Origin: Microcaldota archaeon
Lineage (GTDB): Archaea; Micrarchaeota; Micrarchaeia; Micrarchaeales; Micrarchaeaceae
Length of the DNA: 64,000 nucleotides
Assembly: GCA_030037495.1 (NCBI GenBank)
Contig: JASHRG010000030.1
Location: 1-64,000, forward strand
Direction of reading: 5' to 3'
Shown piece by piece: positions 8,840-18,363 of the stretch. The position numbers were made by a program, and so were the translations under genes. Numbering within the stretch: position 1 is the stretch's first letter; each line of letters starts with the position of its first letter. The notes under the pieces are model-generated. The model worked only from the letters and a program-made list of their open reading frames with translations, was not told where the DNA came from and did no database searches.

Positions 8840-10147
8840 TTAGTCCGCCCTGAGAAGCCTGAAATTTCTTCCTGAATATAGTGCATGGGTTTCAAGCTCT
8901 ATCTCCGCCAGTCTATTGTACTTTGCGGTTCTCTCAGACCTGCTTGAGCCTGCCTTTAGATGCCCCAGCCTTGCTCCTACTGCGAAATCGGCGAGGAAGG
9001 TGTCCTCGGTTTCCCCGCTCCTGTGGCTTCCGAATACGCCCCAGCCAGCGCTTCCTGCAATGCCAACCGTTTCAAGGGTTTCTGAAACAGTACCTATCTG
9101 GTTCAGTTTTATCAGGACGGCATTGCCCGCCTTCTTCCTTATTCCCATGCGCAGTCTTCTTGGGTTTGTGACATATATGTCATCACCTACAACCTCAACC
9201 TTCTTCCCGATCCTTGATGTCAGTCCTGCAAACAGCTTAAATCCGGATTCATGGTGTGGGTCCTCCAACAATACCACAGGATAGCTATCAACGTACTCAA
9301 GATACAGCTTATCAAGCTGGGCTGGCGTGAGTATTCTTGACTTCTGCGCCTCTTCTGCCTTTAGCTTGAAGTCAAGGTTATATCTACCGCCCTTGTAGAA
9401 CTCCGACGCGGCTGCGTCTATGGCTATGGCTACCAGCCCACCATGACCGGCCCTTCTTATGGCTTCTGCCAAAAGTTCCAGCGCCTCAACCCCGTCCTTG
9501 ATGTTTGGCGCGAAGCCGCCCTCGTTGCCGACATTTGTGGCTCCAATTCCGTATTTCTCCTTTATGACCTGCTGTAGCTGCTGGAAAACCTCGGCAGCAA
9601 TCATCATGCCTTCAGCAAAACTCTTGGCCCCTACCGGCGCAATCATGAATTCCTGCATAGCCAGTCCGTTCCCCGCGTGGATTCCCCCGTTTATAACATT
9701 CAGAAAGGGAACCGGAATCACGAGTTTGCTTGCTCCTCTCAAATCAGCTATGTGCGTGTAAAGCTGCACTCCTTTTGCAGCTGCACCTGCCCTGCACACC
9801 GCCATGGATACGGCAAGCGTTGCGTTTGCGCCAAGCCTGCTCTTATTGGGAGTGCCATCCAACTCCACGAGAGCCGTATCTATAAGCTCCTGGTTTGCGA
9901 CATCAAGGCCTGTAATCGCGTCAGCAATCGGGCCCTCTACGTTTGCCACCGCTTTTAGCACGCCCTTGCCATTGGCTCTTGACCTGTCGCCGTCCCTGAG
10001 CTCAAACGCCTCATGGCTTCCTGTCGATGCGCCGCTGGGCACCATTGCCCTGAACTTGCCGTCATAAGTCCGCACTGTTGCCTCCACAGTCGGGGTCAGC
10101 CTAGAATCAAACACCTCTCTCGCCTTCACGCTTATTACTTTTGCCAT
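8840..10147 (-). CDS. eno: Enolase
   Basis: VFDSRLTPTVEATV, GASTGSHEAFELRDGD, VGDDIYVTNPRRL, LIKLNQIGTVSET, SHRSGETEDTFLADFAV. Confidence 0.95.
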   Translation of the reverse strand: MAKVISVKAREVFDSRLTPTVEATVRTYDGKFRAMVPSGASTGSHEAFELRDGDRSRANGKGVLKAVANVEGPIADAITGLDVANQELIDTALVELDGTPNKSRLGANATLAVSMAVCRAGAAAKGVQLYTHIADLRGASKLVIPVPFLNVINGGIHAGNGLAMQEFMIAPVGAKSFAEGMMIAAEVFQQLQQVIKEKYGIGATNVGNEGGFAPNIKDGVEALELLAEAIRRAGHGGLVAIAIDAAASEFYKGGRYNLDFKLKAEEAQKSRILTPAQLDKLYLEYVDSYPVVLLEDPHHESGFKLFAGLTSRIGKKVEVVGDDIYVTNPRRLRMGIRKKAGNAVLIKLNQIGTVSETLETVGIAGSAGWGVFGSHRSGETEDTFLADFAVGARLGHLKAGSSRSERTAKYNRLAEIELETHALYSGRNFRLLRAD

Positions 10148-10268
10148 TTACCCACGATGCCCTTTAGGTCAATCAGGTATATAAACATTGCATAGCGAGG
10201 CAAAGCGCTGAGAAATCTAAAAAGACAATGTAAAGGGGCCCCATATAAAGCTTATATATCTGAACAAG

Positions 10269-10475
10269 GTGAGTCACTTTGATCAAATGCCTGGCAAGGA
10301 AGTTGAAGTAATGACTGCAAAGTTTGCAATGGACGGCAGGATTCGCTTGCCTGCCAAGGCAAGGGAAGCTTTAGGAGTGGTGCCCGGGGACGTGCTGGTG
10401 TTCTTCCTTAGGAGGGATTCCAAAGGAATCGGATACCTGGAGGTCAAGGCGCTGAAGCACATCGCAAGAATGTAA
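10269..10475 (+). CDS. AbrB/SpoVT-type DNA-binding protein
   Basis: AKFAMDGRIRLPAKAREALGVVPGDVLVFFL. Confidence 0.75.
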   Translation: MSHFDQMPGKEVEVMTAKFAMDGRIRLPAKAREALGVVPGDVLVFFLRRDSKGIGYLEVKALKHIARM

Positions 10476-10477
10476 TA

Positions 10478-10549
10478 AGCCCGGAGAGGGAATTGAACCC
10501 TCAACCTTTAGTTTACAAGACTAACGCTCTGCCATTGAGCTACCCGGGC
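10478..10549 (-). tRNA. tRNA-Thr (anticodon UGU)
   Basis: GCCCGGG/TCCGGGC acceptor; TTAGT-CTTGTAA-ACTAA anticodon arm; GGTTCAATTCC T arm; no encoded CCA. Confidence 0.93.
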
Positions 10550-10581
10550 ACGAGTTTAATTATCGTGTAAATATTATATAA

Positions 10582-11628
10582 ATGCCTTCTCTTTCTGCCT
10601 TAAACACTAGTTCTATAAACTTTAATAAACAAGACTACTTGATGAACGACAATATGGTAGCTAATGCAATAGAAATCAGGGATGTGCGCAAGACATTCAT
10701 TACATACGAGGGCGAATCCCTCGGATTGCTAGCCATGCTTATGAAGAAAAAGACAGAGAAGAGGGCGCTGAAGGGAGTCTCTTTCAATGTCAAAAAGGGC
10801 AGCATAACAGCTCTGCTTGGCAAGAACGGCTCCGGAAAGTCCACTATGATAAAGCTTCTTGTAGGGATCATGCCTCCTGATAAGGGCACAGTGAGGGTAC
10901 TTGGAATGGATCCATGGAGGGACAGGATAAAACTGGCTAGGCATACTGGGGTTGTGCTTGGCGCGCATCCATCCATGTTTGTTGACCTTCCAGCAATACA
11001 GAGCTTCGACTACATGAGAAGGATATACAAGGTGCCAAAGAGGGAATTTGAGGAAAGACAAGAGCACTTCATAAGAATGCTAGAGTTAGAAGAAGTGGCA
11101 AAGCGAAGGCAGGTTCGTGAACTTTCCCTAGGGGAAAAGATGAAGTGCAACTTTGTTGCTGCAGTGCTACACAACCCTGAATTGATAATACTGGATGAGC
11201 CTACAATCGGAGTTGACCTTCCATCAACTCTTAAGATAAGAAAGGCTGCGCTAGAGCTGCAGAAAAAGTACGGGGCAACATTCCTTATAGCAACGCACAT
11301 ACTTGAAGACGTGAAGGTGCTTGCTGAAAATGTTGTGATAATGGACCAGGGAAACATTGTTTTCAACGACTCGAAGAGCAGGCTTGGCAGACTATTCGGC
11401 AATTACAAGATGGTAGAGATATACTTCACAAAAGGGGCAAAGATGAATTTCAGTGAACTTGGAACTATTGTGGATAAGCGTGAGGCCTATGTAAAGCTTA
11501 GGATAAAGGGCGGCAAGGGCAAGGATAAGCTCCTAACCCAGTTTCTAACAAAGAAGGAGGTAATAGACTACAATGTATCTACTCCAGAAATAGGCGACGT
11601 GATGGGCAAGTTCTATTCAGAGAGGTGA
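10582..11628 (+). CDS. ABC transporter ATP-binding protein (ABC-2 exporter)
   Basis: GKNGSGKST Walker A, ELSLGEKMK signature, LIILDEPTIGVD Walker B. Confidence 0.9.
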   Translation: MPSLSALNTSSINFNKQDYLMNDNMVANAIEIRDVRKTFITYEGESLGLLAMLMKKKTEKRALKGVSFNVKKGSITALLGKNGSGKSTMIKLLVGIMPPDKGTVRVLGMDPWRDRIKLARHTGVVLGAHPSMFVDLPAIQSFDYMRRIYKVPKREFEERQEHFIRMLELEEVAKRRQVRELSLGEKMKCNFVAAVLHNPELIILDEPTIGVDLPSTLKIRKAALELQKKYGATFLIATHILEDVKVLAENVVIMDQGNIVFNDSKSRLGRLFGNYKMVEIYFTKGAKMNFSELGTIVDKREAYVKLRIKGGKGKDKLLTQFLTKKEVIDYNVSTPEIGDVMGKFYSER

Positions 11629-11632
11629 TGCC

Positions 11633-12448
11633 TTGGATAAAGATACAGATTTTGGCAGCGGGTATTTCGGGATTGCGCTCCTTTATTTCAAGAGCATAGT
11701 CAACTACAGAGTGGAAATAGTGGCAAGGATAGTGAGAGGACTGATTGCGCCGCTTGCAACCGTGATACTCTGGACAGTGATATACGCTGCTAGTAATACC
11801 ACAGTGATAAACGGATTCCCCAGCTCTGATATCTTCATATACTTCTTCCTTACAGCTGCGCTTGCAAGAGTTTTCCCTGTTGTAGATGTCTCACAGGATA
11901 TGCAGAGTGATATAAAGTCTGGAGATATAGCGGCTTCGCTCATGAGACCTATGAACTATCCCTTGCTGCAGTTTGCAACCTCTTTTGGCGACACTTTTGT
12001 AGATTTTATATTCATAACAATGCCAATATTCCTTTTAGTGTGCGTTATAGCAGGGTTCATACCAGCATCTGTAAACACGGCGGTATTCGCTGTTGAAATA
12101 GTGCTGGGATTCCTAATGACTTACCTGATGTTCTTCTTTGTTGGCTGCCTTGCAGCCTACTTTGTCAACATAAACGGTATAGTCAATGTTCTGCTCTGGG
12201 TATTCAACGTGCTTGGTGGCAGGCTCATCCCATTATCAGTATTTCCAACATGGATAGCATCTATACTTGCGCTGCTTCCATTCGGCACGGTGTTCTATTT
12301 ACCAGTTGTCACGCTTAGCGGGTTCGCGTCATGGAGCTACATAGAGACAGGTATCCTTGTTATGCTTGCATGGACAGCAATCTTCCTTATGATGTCTGTG
12401 ATAATGTGGAAGATATCTAGAGAAAAGATAATGGCTAGCGGTGGTTAG
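11633..12448 (+). CDS. ABC-2 family permease
   Basis: multi-TM, directly downstream of ATPase gene. Confidence 0.8.
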   Translation: MDKDTDFGSGYFGIALLYFKSIVNYRVEIVARIVRGLIAPLATVILWTVIYAASNTTVINGFPSSDIFIYFFLTAALARVFPVVDVSQDMQSDIKSGDIAASLMRPMNYPLLQFATSFGDTFVDFIFITMPIFLLVCVIAGFIPASVNTAVFAVEIVLGFLMTYLMFFFVGCLAAYFVNINGIVNVLLWVFNVLGGRLIPLSVFPTWIASILALLPFGTVFYLPVVTLSGFASWSYIETGILVMLAWTAIFLMMSVIMWKISREKIMASGG

Positions 12449-12478
12449 ATTAGCGAAATAAAAGACGATACAAACGCA

Positions 12479-13237
12479 TTGTATAATGGCCAATTGTTCA
12501 ATTGGAAGAGCTTCCTCTACTACAGGACGCAATTCTTCTTTTACTTAGTATACGCAGCGGTGAGCCCGCTTGCAAGCCTCCTTTTTGTTTACGTTGTGTA
12601 CAGTGTAAGCGCAGGCGTTCCAGGATGGAGTTTCTACCAATTACTATTCCTTAGCGGAGTTGTGGGGATGCTTTCATCGCTTGTGCCATACATATGCAAC
12701 CCATCTGGACTTGTCTATGCTCTAAGGTATGGTACGTTTGAGGTTTTCCTGACAAGGCCATACTCAGCGTTTACTGCACTAATGGCCAATTATGGAGACA
12801 CAACCAACATAGCAGGGATAATAGACGAGTTCCTTCTAGTTGTTTATGCTGCGCTTCATCTTCAGGTTACATTTATTGGCGTAGCAATGACCGCAATAGT
12901 GTTCATACTTGGCACAATAATAGTGACAATGCTGATGCAAGCCATAGTAATGCTAACTTACAGGGCGTTCAGGACTGCCAGCGTTACAATGAACTTCTTC
13001 AACACATTCATGCAGTTCGGAAGCTACCCACTGAGCATCTACGGCTTCACAGCCACAATCATATTCACTATATTAATACCGGTTGGCTTTGCGACATACT
13101 ATCCCGCAGAGCTGTTGACAGGAAAGGCTGGCACAGAGATATTTATCTTTTCGCTAATCGGATCGCTGATTATAATGGGAGTTCTTTACAGTATAATAGC
13201 AAAGAGGCTGAAAAGCTATGTCAGCGCAATGGGCTGA
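12479..13237 (+). CDS. ABC-2 family permease (second subunit)
   Basis: multi-TM, same operon. Confidence 0.78.
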   Translation: MYNGQLFNWKSFLYYRTQFFFYLVYAAVSPLASLLFVYVVYSVSAGVPGWSFYQLLFLSGVVGMLSSLVPYICNPSGLVYALRYGTFEVFLTRPYSAFTALMANYGDTTNIAGIIDEFLLVVYAALHLQVTFIGVAMTAIVFILGTIIVTMLMQAIVMLTYRAFRTASVTMNFFNTFMQFGSYPLSIYGFTATIIFTILIPVGFATYYPAELLTGKAGTEIFIFSLIGSLIIMGVLYSIIAKRLKSYVSAMG

Positions 13238-13240
13238 ACT

Positions 13241-14803
13241 CTATTTCACAAACATCTGCGTGTAGCCAACAATCCAGTCAACAATAACATGAAGTTGCCT
13301 TAGCCTTGCCCCAGCCTTCTTTATGAACTCCAAACTGGCCTCATCAACGCTTCTTGTGAGTGCTGCCAATGGCGGGAAGAGCAACAGCGCTATTATTGCG
13401 TCAATTATTATTGACCACTTGCTCTGGTGCATTAGATAGGCAACAGCATAAAGGAGAATCCCAATAATCACAGAAACAACTGTTACCTTTGCAAGCCTTT
13501 CAAACTCCTGCTTAAATCTAAACTGCTCCTCAAGCGCCCTCATGTACAATATGTTAAGGAATATCGGCGTTATCAGATACAGAGCAAGCAGCACTCCGGC
13601 AACCTGGTACAACGGAGTTAGCACAAGCAGAAGGACGATCTGTACAATCACGGCGCTAACCTGGTATCTCATGAATTTTTTCGTGTCTCCCTTGCTTATT
13701 ACAAGAGTGCCGGCATAGAGGGCTATTATGCTAAGCGCTGTTCCTATCGCTATCATAACGAAATACAATGGTGCAGTGGTATACTGCGCAGAGAACAATA
13801 GGTTTGTTATAGGCTGCGCAACAGCAACAGTGTAGGCTATTAGCGGAAACAGGAACAACGCAGTGTAATAGACGCTGCTATTGTATATCTCGCCTATCTT
13901 CACAGCAGTGACTTTCTTTGCCAAAGCCTGCGCAAAGGTACCAAGCAATATGAAGGACATTGACGACATTATTATTACGACGAATTGGGCTATCTTGAAC
14001 GCTGCGCCATAGTTGCCAACTACTACTGAAGCAGCGTAGACTCCAAGTATCAGAACAGCTAAGTTCTGCGCTCCCTGCGTTGCAACATATGACACCATTA
14101 CAGGCACTGAGAAATTCATGAGCTTTTTTATGTAATCCTTTGCAGGCTTTATCATGGAGAACCCTGTCTTCGCTATTGTATATGTGAAGCCGACAATTGA
14201 GCCGAGCACCAGCCCAAGCAAAAGCCCTGTCACTGCTCCGGTTACTCCATAACCTAGAAGCACAAGCGCAATGGATACAAAAAGGTAGGCAAAAGAGTAG
14301 ACCCCGTTTGCGTATGTGGCCTCCTTGACCATGCCAAGCCCGACAAGCGCACCCTGCGTCAGGTTGAACAGCACTGTAAAGAACTCGGCAAGCGAGGCTA
14401 TCTCCAACGGCAGGGCAAGCGTGCTGTTGCCATACATGTTTGTGGCTATGTATCCGCTAGCAATGATTCCTGCGATTGCTATGACAAGGCCAAGCGTTGT
14501 TGCGACGAAATATCCGTTGCCAAGGAGCTCGTTTATCTTCTGTTTGCTGCTGCCAAATTCAGGTATCATCTTCCTGAATGCGTTTCCTATGCCAAAGTTG
14601 CTCGCTATTCCAAGTATCATGTTGAATGCAATTGCTATGGAATAGAGCCCGAAGGCAGCAGGCTGCAGCAGCCTTGCAAGCACTATTATCATTATGAAGG
14701 TTACTACAGATGTGGCGATCTCCCCTCCGACATAGATCACGCTTTTCTTTGCTGTGCTAAGCGCAAGCTCCTGCACATCTCCGGGTTCGCTCTCATATGT
14801 CAT
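13241..14803 (-). CDS. Polysaccharide flippase (MATE/Wzx-like)
   Basis: 520 aa, ~12-14 TM; VIYVGGEIATSVVTFIMIIVLARLLQPAAFGLYSIA. Confidence 0.85.
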   Translation of the reverse strand: MTYESEPGDVQELALSTAKKSVIYVGGEIATSVVTFIMIIVLARLLQPAAFGLYSIAIAFNMILGIASNFGIGNAFRKMIPEFGSSKQKINELLGNGYFVATTLGLVIAIAGIIASGYIATNMYGNSTLALPLEIASLAEFFTVLFNLTQGALVGLGMVKEATYANGVYSFAYLFVSIALVLLGYGVTGAVTGLLLGLVLGSIVGFTYTIAKTGFSMIKPAKDYIKKLMNFSVPVMVSYVATQGAQNLAVLILGVYAASVVVGNYGAAFKIAQFVVIIMSSMSFILLGTFAQALAKKVTAVKIGEIYNSSVYYTALFLFPLIAYTVAVAQPITNLLFSAQYTTAPLYFVMIAIGTALSIIALYAGTLVISKGDTKKFMRYQVSAVIVQIVLLLVLTPLYQVAGVLLALYLITPIFLNILYMRALEEQFRFKQEFERLAKVTVVSVIIGILLYAVAYLMHQSKWSIIIDAIIALLLFPPLAALTRSVDEASLEFIKKAGARLRQLHVIVDWIVGYTQMFVK

Positions 14804-14808
14804 AAAAA

Positions 14809-15930
14809 TCAGCCCTTGAGAAGGAACTGGTCCATCTTTGACCTTGCCTGCTCCTTTTTCTTTCTGTGCTCCTCAAGGAACTTGTTGATCCTCTTAGCAA
14901 GGTCAGCCTTGTGCTCGCCGGCAAGTACGGTTCCCTTTCTTTCAGCCTCGAATATTTTTTCAAGCTTCTTGTCGTCAGGCTCGAACAGGAACTTGTAATA
15001 CTGGCAGACCATGCATTTTTCAGGGTCGCCGCCGTGCTTCTTCTGCAATTCTGCGGTTGCCTGCTGCCCTGTAAGCGCCTTGTTCACCTTCCTTGTAACA
15101 GCATCCGGAGGGTCATTCAGGTATATCGCGTCAAGGTCGCTGCTGCTTGACATCTTTGCGTCGCCCATCAGTCCTGGAAGGAACCTGCAGTGCAGTATTG
15201 CGGGTTTGTAGTAGCCAAGTTTCCCTATCACGTCCCTCGCAACCCTGAAATGGACATCCTGGTCAACAGCAAGCGGTATCAGGCATGGGACGTTGTGGCC
15301 TTCCTCAACAGACTTGAGGAATGCAGGCACAGCCTGCATGCTTGTATAGAATATCCAGCCAATGTTTGCCTCGTTTGTCAGGCCAAATGCATCCTTCACA
15401 GTTGAGAATGTAATCCTCTTTGCCACCCTGCAGGCCTGCCTGTACAAGACACCCGCATAATCAGTGTCAAGGAATATCTTTGTCTTCTTGGGGTCGAATC
15501 CAAGGGCTATTATGTCAAGCACATTGTCCTCGATTATTGGCCTGAGCTTGTCAATGTCAGTAATCTCCTTCTTCACAAGGAACTTCTCCTCGTCAGGTAT
15601 CTGGATCAGTACATCTACACCAAACTTTTCCTGCAGCCACCTGGTCATCATGAACGGAAGAAGATGGCCCAGCGTCATCCCTCCGGAGGGCGCCCTTCCG
15701 GTGTAAAGGTAAAACCTGTTTCCCTTCTCGTATTCATCAAGTATCCAGTCCAACTCCCTGTGCCCCAGAAATATCTGCCTTGTAAGGAAGAAGTGGAGCT
15801 CCTTTGTATGCTTCTTTACCCTGTTAAGCATGTGCTCGTCCAACTGCTTTATCCCGAACTGCTTCTCAAGCGCCTGGTAGTCTATCTTGCCCTCTACCTG
15901 CCACGGGGTAACCCTGAAGTCAGCCATCAT
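14809..15930 (-). CDS. trpS: Tryptophanyl-tRNA synthetase
   Basis: YTGRAPSGGMTLGHLLPF, AVDQDVHFRVARDV, LMGDAKMSSSS. Confidence 0.92.
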   Translation of the reverse strand: MMADFRVTPWQVEGKIDYQALEKQFGIKQLDEHMLNRVKKHTKELHFFLTRQIFLGHRELDWILDEYEKGNRFYLYTGRAPSGGMTLGHLLPFMMTRWLQEKFGVDVLIQIPDEEKFLVKKEITDIDKLRPIIEDNVLDIIALGFDPKKTKIFLDTDYAGVLYRQACRVAKRITFSTVKDAFGLTNEANIGWIFYTSMQAVPAFLKSVEEGHNVPCLIPLAVDQDVHFRVARDVIGKLGYYKPAILHCRFLPGLMGDAKMSSSSDLDAIYLNDPPDAVTRKVNKALTGQQATAELQKKHGGDPEKCMVCQYYKFLFEPDDKKLEKIFEAERKGTVLAGEHKADLAKRINKFLEEHRKKKEQARSKMDQFLLKG

Positions 15931-16078
15931 AATCAGCTTATCTTCATAATAAAGGCTTTTATTGGTTTTGTGGTGCCTGATATAGCAACCTTTATTAATC
16001 TTGATAAGCATATAGAATCAAGGCTTTTTACAGAGAGGAAAAATGACTCTTTAGCCGTGATTCTGGAATGGTGTTTTA

Positions 16079-16231
16079 GTGGGAAAGTTTCCTATAGCAG
16101 ATGCTGAGCTTTCAAAGGTATGGATATGCAAGAGGTGCAAGGCGAGGAACAAGGCGGGTGCGGAGAAGTGCAGGAAGTGCGGCTACCGGGCGCTGAGGCC
16201 TAAGAACAAGGAGACAAAACAGAAGAAATAA
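16079..16231 (+). CDS. rpl40e: Ribosomal protein eL40
   Basis: GTG start; (M)GKFPIADAELSKVWICKRCKARNKAGAEKCRKCGYRALRPKNKETKQKK*; 50 aa, below ORF-track cutoff. Confidence 0.85.
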   Translation: MGKFPIADAELSKVWICKRCKARNKAGAEKCRKCGYRALRPKNKETKQKK

Positions 16232-16248
16232 CGTTAAGAAGTGAGTAA

Positions 16249-16470
16249 ATGGTAGAAATGAATCCAATAGAGCAGCTCGTGGTTAACGCGATGAAGGAGC
16301 TCGGCGCAACAAAGGACACGTCAATCAAGACAGCAGACGACATAATGAAGAAGTGCAACAGGCCCAAAGGAATGGTCAACAACGCGCTAGTATCGCTTGT
16401 GCAGAAGAATGTCATAAAGAGGATTGCAAGGGAAAAGGCATCAGGCTACTATATAATAGGTCAGGTGTGA
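16249..16470 (+). CDS. Small winged-helix-like protein
   Basis: 73 aa; TADDIMKKCNRPKGMVNNALVSLVQKNVIKRIAREKASGYYII. Confidence 0.5.
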   Translation: MVEMNPIEQLVVNAMKELGATKDTSIKTADDIMKKCNRPKGMVNNALVSLVQKNVIKRIAREKASGYYIIGQV

Positions 16471-16934
16471 TGGAGGAACCAGAGGAATACGTAGACTTCA
16501 TGATCAAGTACAAGGACTGGATCTCTATAAAGAGACTCGGCATAAGGCCGAACACAACTCCTCAAGAGGTTGTATTCCATTTGGCTGGGATAAGGAACCT
16601 GATAGACAGCAGGGCGTGCAAGCTTCTTGGAATAAAGACAGAAACGCTTGACTCATTTGCGTCCAGCGTCACCTCTGGAATGAAAAAGAGCGAGCTTTCC
16701 ATTGCAGTGGCAAAGCTTGACTCAAAGGAGAGCAAGGCCGCAATAGACTCATCATGCGAAAACAAGGACCTTATTCCATTGGCAAAGGCTTACCTGCTAA
16801 ACAAGATAATAACAGAACTTGGACTAGTCACTGGAGTTGACCAATTGGCAATGTCCAAGATATGGAAGGAGCTAAAGCCCCCGAAGTTCCCCGGAATGGG
16901 CAGGAAGAAGAAGGCTAGCCAAACAGACGCTTAA
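16470..16934 (+). CDS. Hypothetical protein
   Basis: MEEPEEYVDFMIKYKDWISIK...; ATG overlaps upstream stop (TGATG). Confidence 0.55.
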   Translation: MEEPEEYVDFMIKYKDWISIKRLGIRPNTTPQEVVFHLAGIRNLIDSRACKLLGIKTETLDSFASSVTSGMKKSELSIAVAKLDSKESKAAIDSSCENKDLIPLAKAYLLNKIITELGLVTGVDQLAMSKIWKELKPPKFPGMGRKKKASQTDA

Positions 16935-17277
16935 GCCCTTCCCGGATTCTTTCTTCTCTTCTAGCAGCGACTCGTTGTCTGCCTATTGCCATTACATCTG
17001 CTCCTGGGAATAGAGGCTGTCCCGGCAGTCCATCTTTGTCGAGCTCATCATCTATGCTGCCCGCGCGCCTCCGCAATTCTGAGACATGAGTAAACACAGG
17101 CACATCTGCAAGCCGTTGCACTTTCCTGCCCAAAGCTTCTGTCCTATCTATTGCTGGTTCAGTGGCAGTGCTTCGCGCAAGCCCCGGCTGAGCAGTCGGT
17201 ACTGCTGACATCGAAGCCGAATTTGGCATGCGTCCCTCTATGCCTGCTAGTGGTGCTATCCTAATGGTACCTGCCAT
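16915..17277 (-). CDS. Hypothetical protein
   Basis: ORF 120 aa, convergent overlap with upstream gene. Confidence 0.4.
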   Translation of the reverse strand: MAGTIRIAPLAGIEGRMPNSASMSAVPTAQPGLARSTATEPAIDRTEALGRKVQRLADVPVFTHVSELRRRAGSIDDELDKDGLPGQPLFPGADVMAIGRQRVAARREERIREGLKRLFG

Positions 17278-17443
17278 ATAATCGCCACAAAGAGCCTCTC
17301 GGAGTGTATTTAAATATGTCGTTGCCTATTACGCAGATTGACGTAGTTTATTAATGGTACAAATCCGCAAAAAACTGCTATAAAATGTAAAGGAAAAAGC
17401 AGGTTTAAATATCAAGGGATTCACGAGAATATAAGGAGCTAAC

Positions 17444-18061
17444 ATGGAAACCGCATCCGTAAATGTAAGGCCGCCGCAGCCGTCAATACCCAAGCAACTA
17501 AGGGTTGACAGCTCGACCCCTGATCTTGTGGTACAGAGAGCCCGCGAATACGCACGCCTTTTCGTCAGGTACTATACCCAAAGGGACGGCGACGCGATGA
17601 GGGCAGCAGAGCTTATAAGGGCAGATGGAAAGGGAGTGCCTCCAGAGGCACTCTTCAAGGCGATTGCCAATGAGGCGGGATGCACAGATGTGCAGGCAGA
17701 GGCGCTGTTCAGTCGGATAAGCCAGAAGCTTCACGGTGCCCGCATACAGTACAGTAGGGAATTTGCAAGCGGAGACTATGTAAGAAGCGCAACAATAGCG
17801 CAGAATGCAGGGTTGCCGCAAGAGAATATAGACCTATCAATAAACATGGCGATCAGCGAGGCTGTTGCCGCTGCGACAAGAGCGGAAACGTCCATAGCAG
17901 GTGTACTCAAGCTGCTTGATCTGAAGCAGATGTTCAAGATACCTGACTTAGTAATAAGTGGCATTATTGAGAGGCATAAGCTGCACAGGCCATATGAGCT
18001 TCTTGTGCAACAGGGTTACCCAAGAGTATCAGGAGTAGGAATTAGAGAAGCGTCAGCTTAG
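17444..18061 (+). CDS. Hypothetical protein
   Basis: ORF 205 aa, SD AAGGAG and TATA-like GTTTAAATATC upstream. Confidence 0.55.
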   Translation: METASVNVRPPQPSIPKQLRVDSSTPDLVVQRAREYARLFVRYYTQRDGDAMRAAELIRADGKGVPPEALFKAIANEAGCTDVQAEALFSRISQKLHGARIQYSREFASGDYVRSATIAQNAGLPQENIDLSINMAISEAVAAATRAETSIAGVLKLLDLKQMFKIPDLVISGIIERHKLHRPYELLVQQGYPRVSGVGIREASA

Positions 18062-18358
18062 GCTTATCTCTATCTGCACAGTGTCAGGGACAACTATCCT
18101 CATTACCTGCCTTAGCGCCTGTTCACTGCCATCTATCTGGATTAGTCTTTTGTGTATTCTCAATTCCCACTTCTCATAGGTGTGGCTTCCGTCAGCTGCA
18201 GGTGTCTTCCTTGTTGTCTGGGAAATCCTCCTTGTTGGAAGAGGTACAGGGCCACGGCTCTTCACGTTCAAAGATTGGGCAATGCTCTTTATCTGCTTGG
18301 CAATACTGTCAACATCCTTCCTGTTGATGCTGACCAGCTTGATTATTGCAATGCTCAT
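18053..18358 (-). CDS. rps10: Ribosomal protein uS10
   Basis: GPVPLPTRRISQTTRKTPAADGSHTYEKWELRIHKRLI; downstream of EF-1A as in archaeal str operon. Confidence 0.92.
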   Translation of the reverse strand: MSIAIIKLVSINRKDVDSIAKQIKSIAQSLNVKSRGPVPLPTRRISQTTRKTPAADGSHTYEKWELRIHKRLIQIDGSEQALRQVMRIVVPDTVQIEISLS

Positions 18359-18363
18359 TGAAT

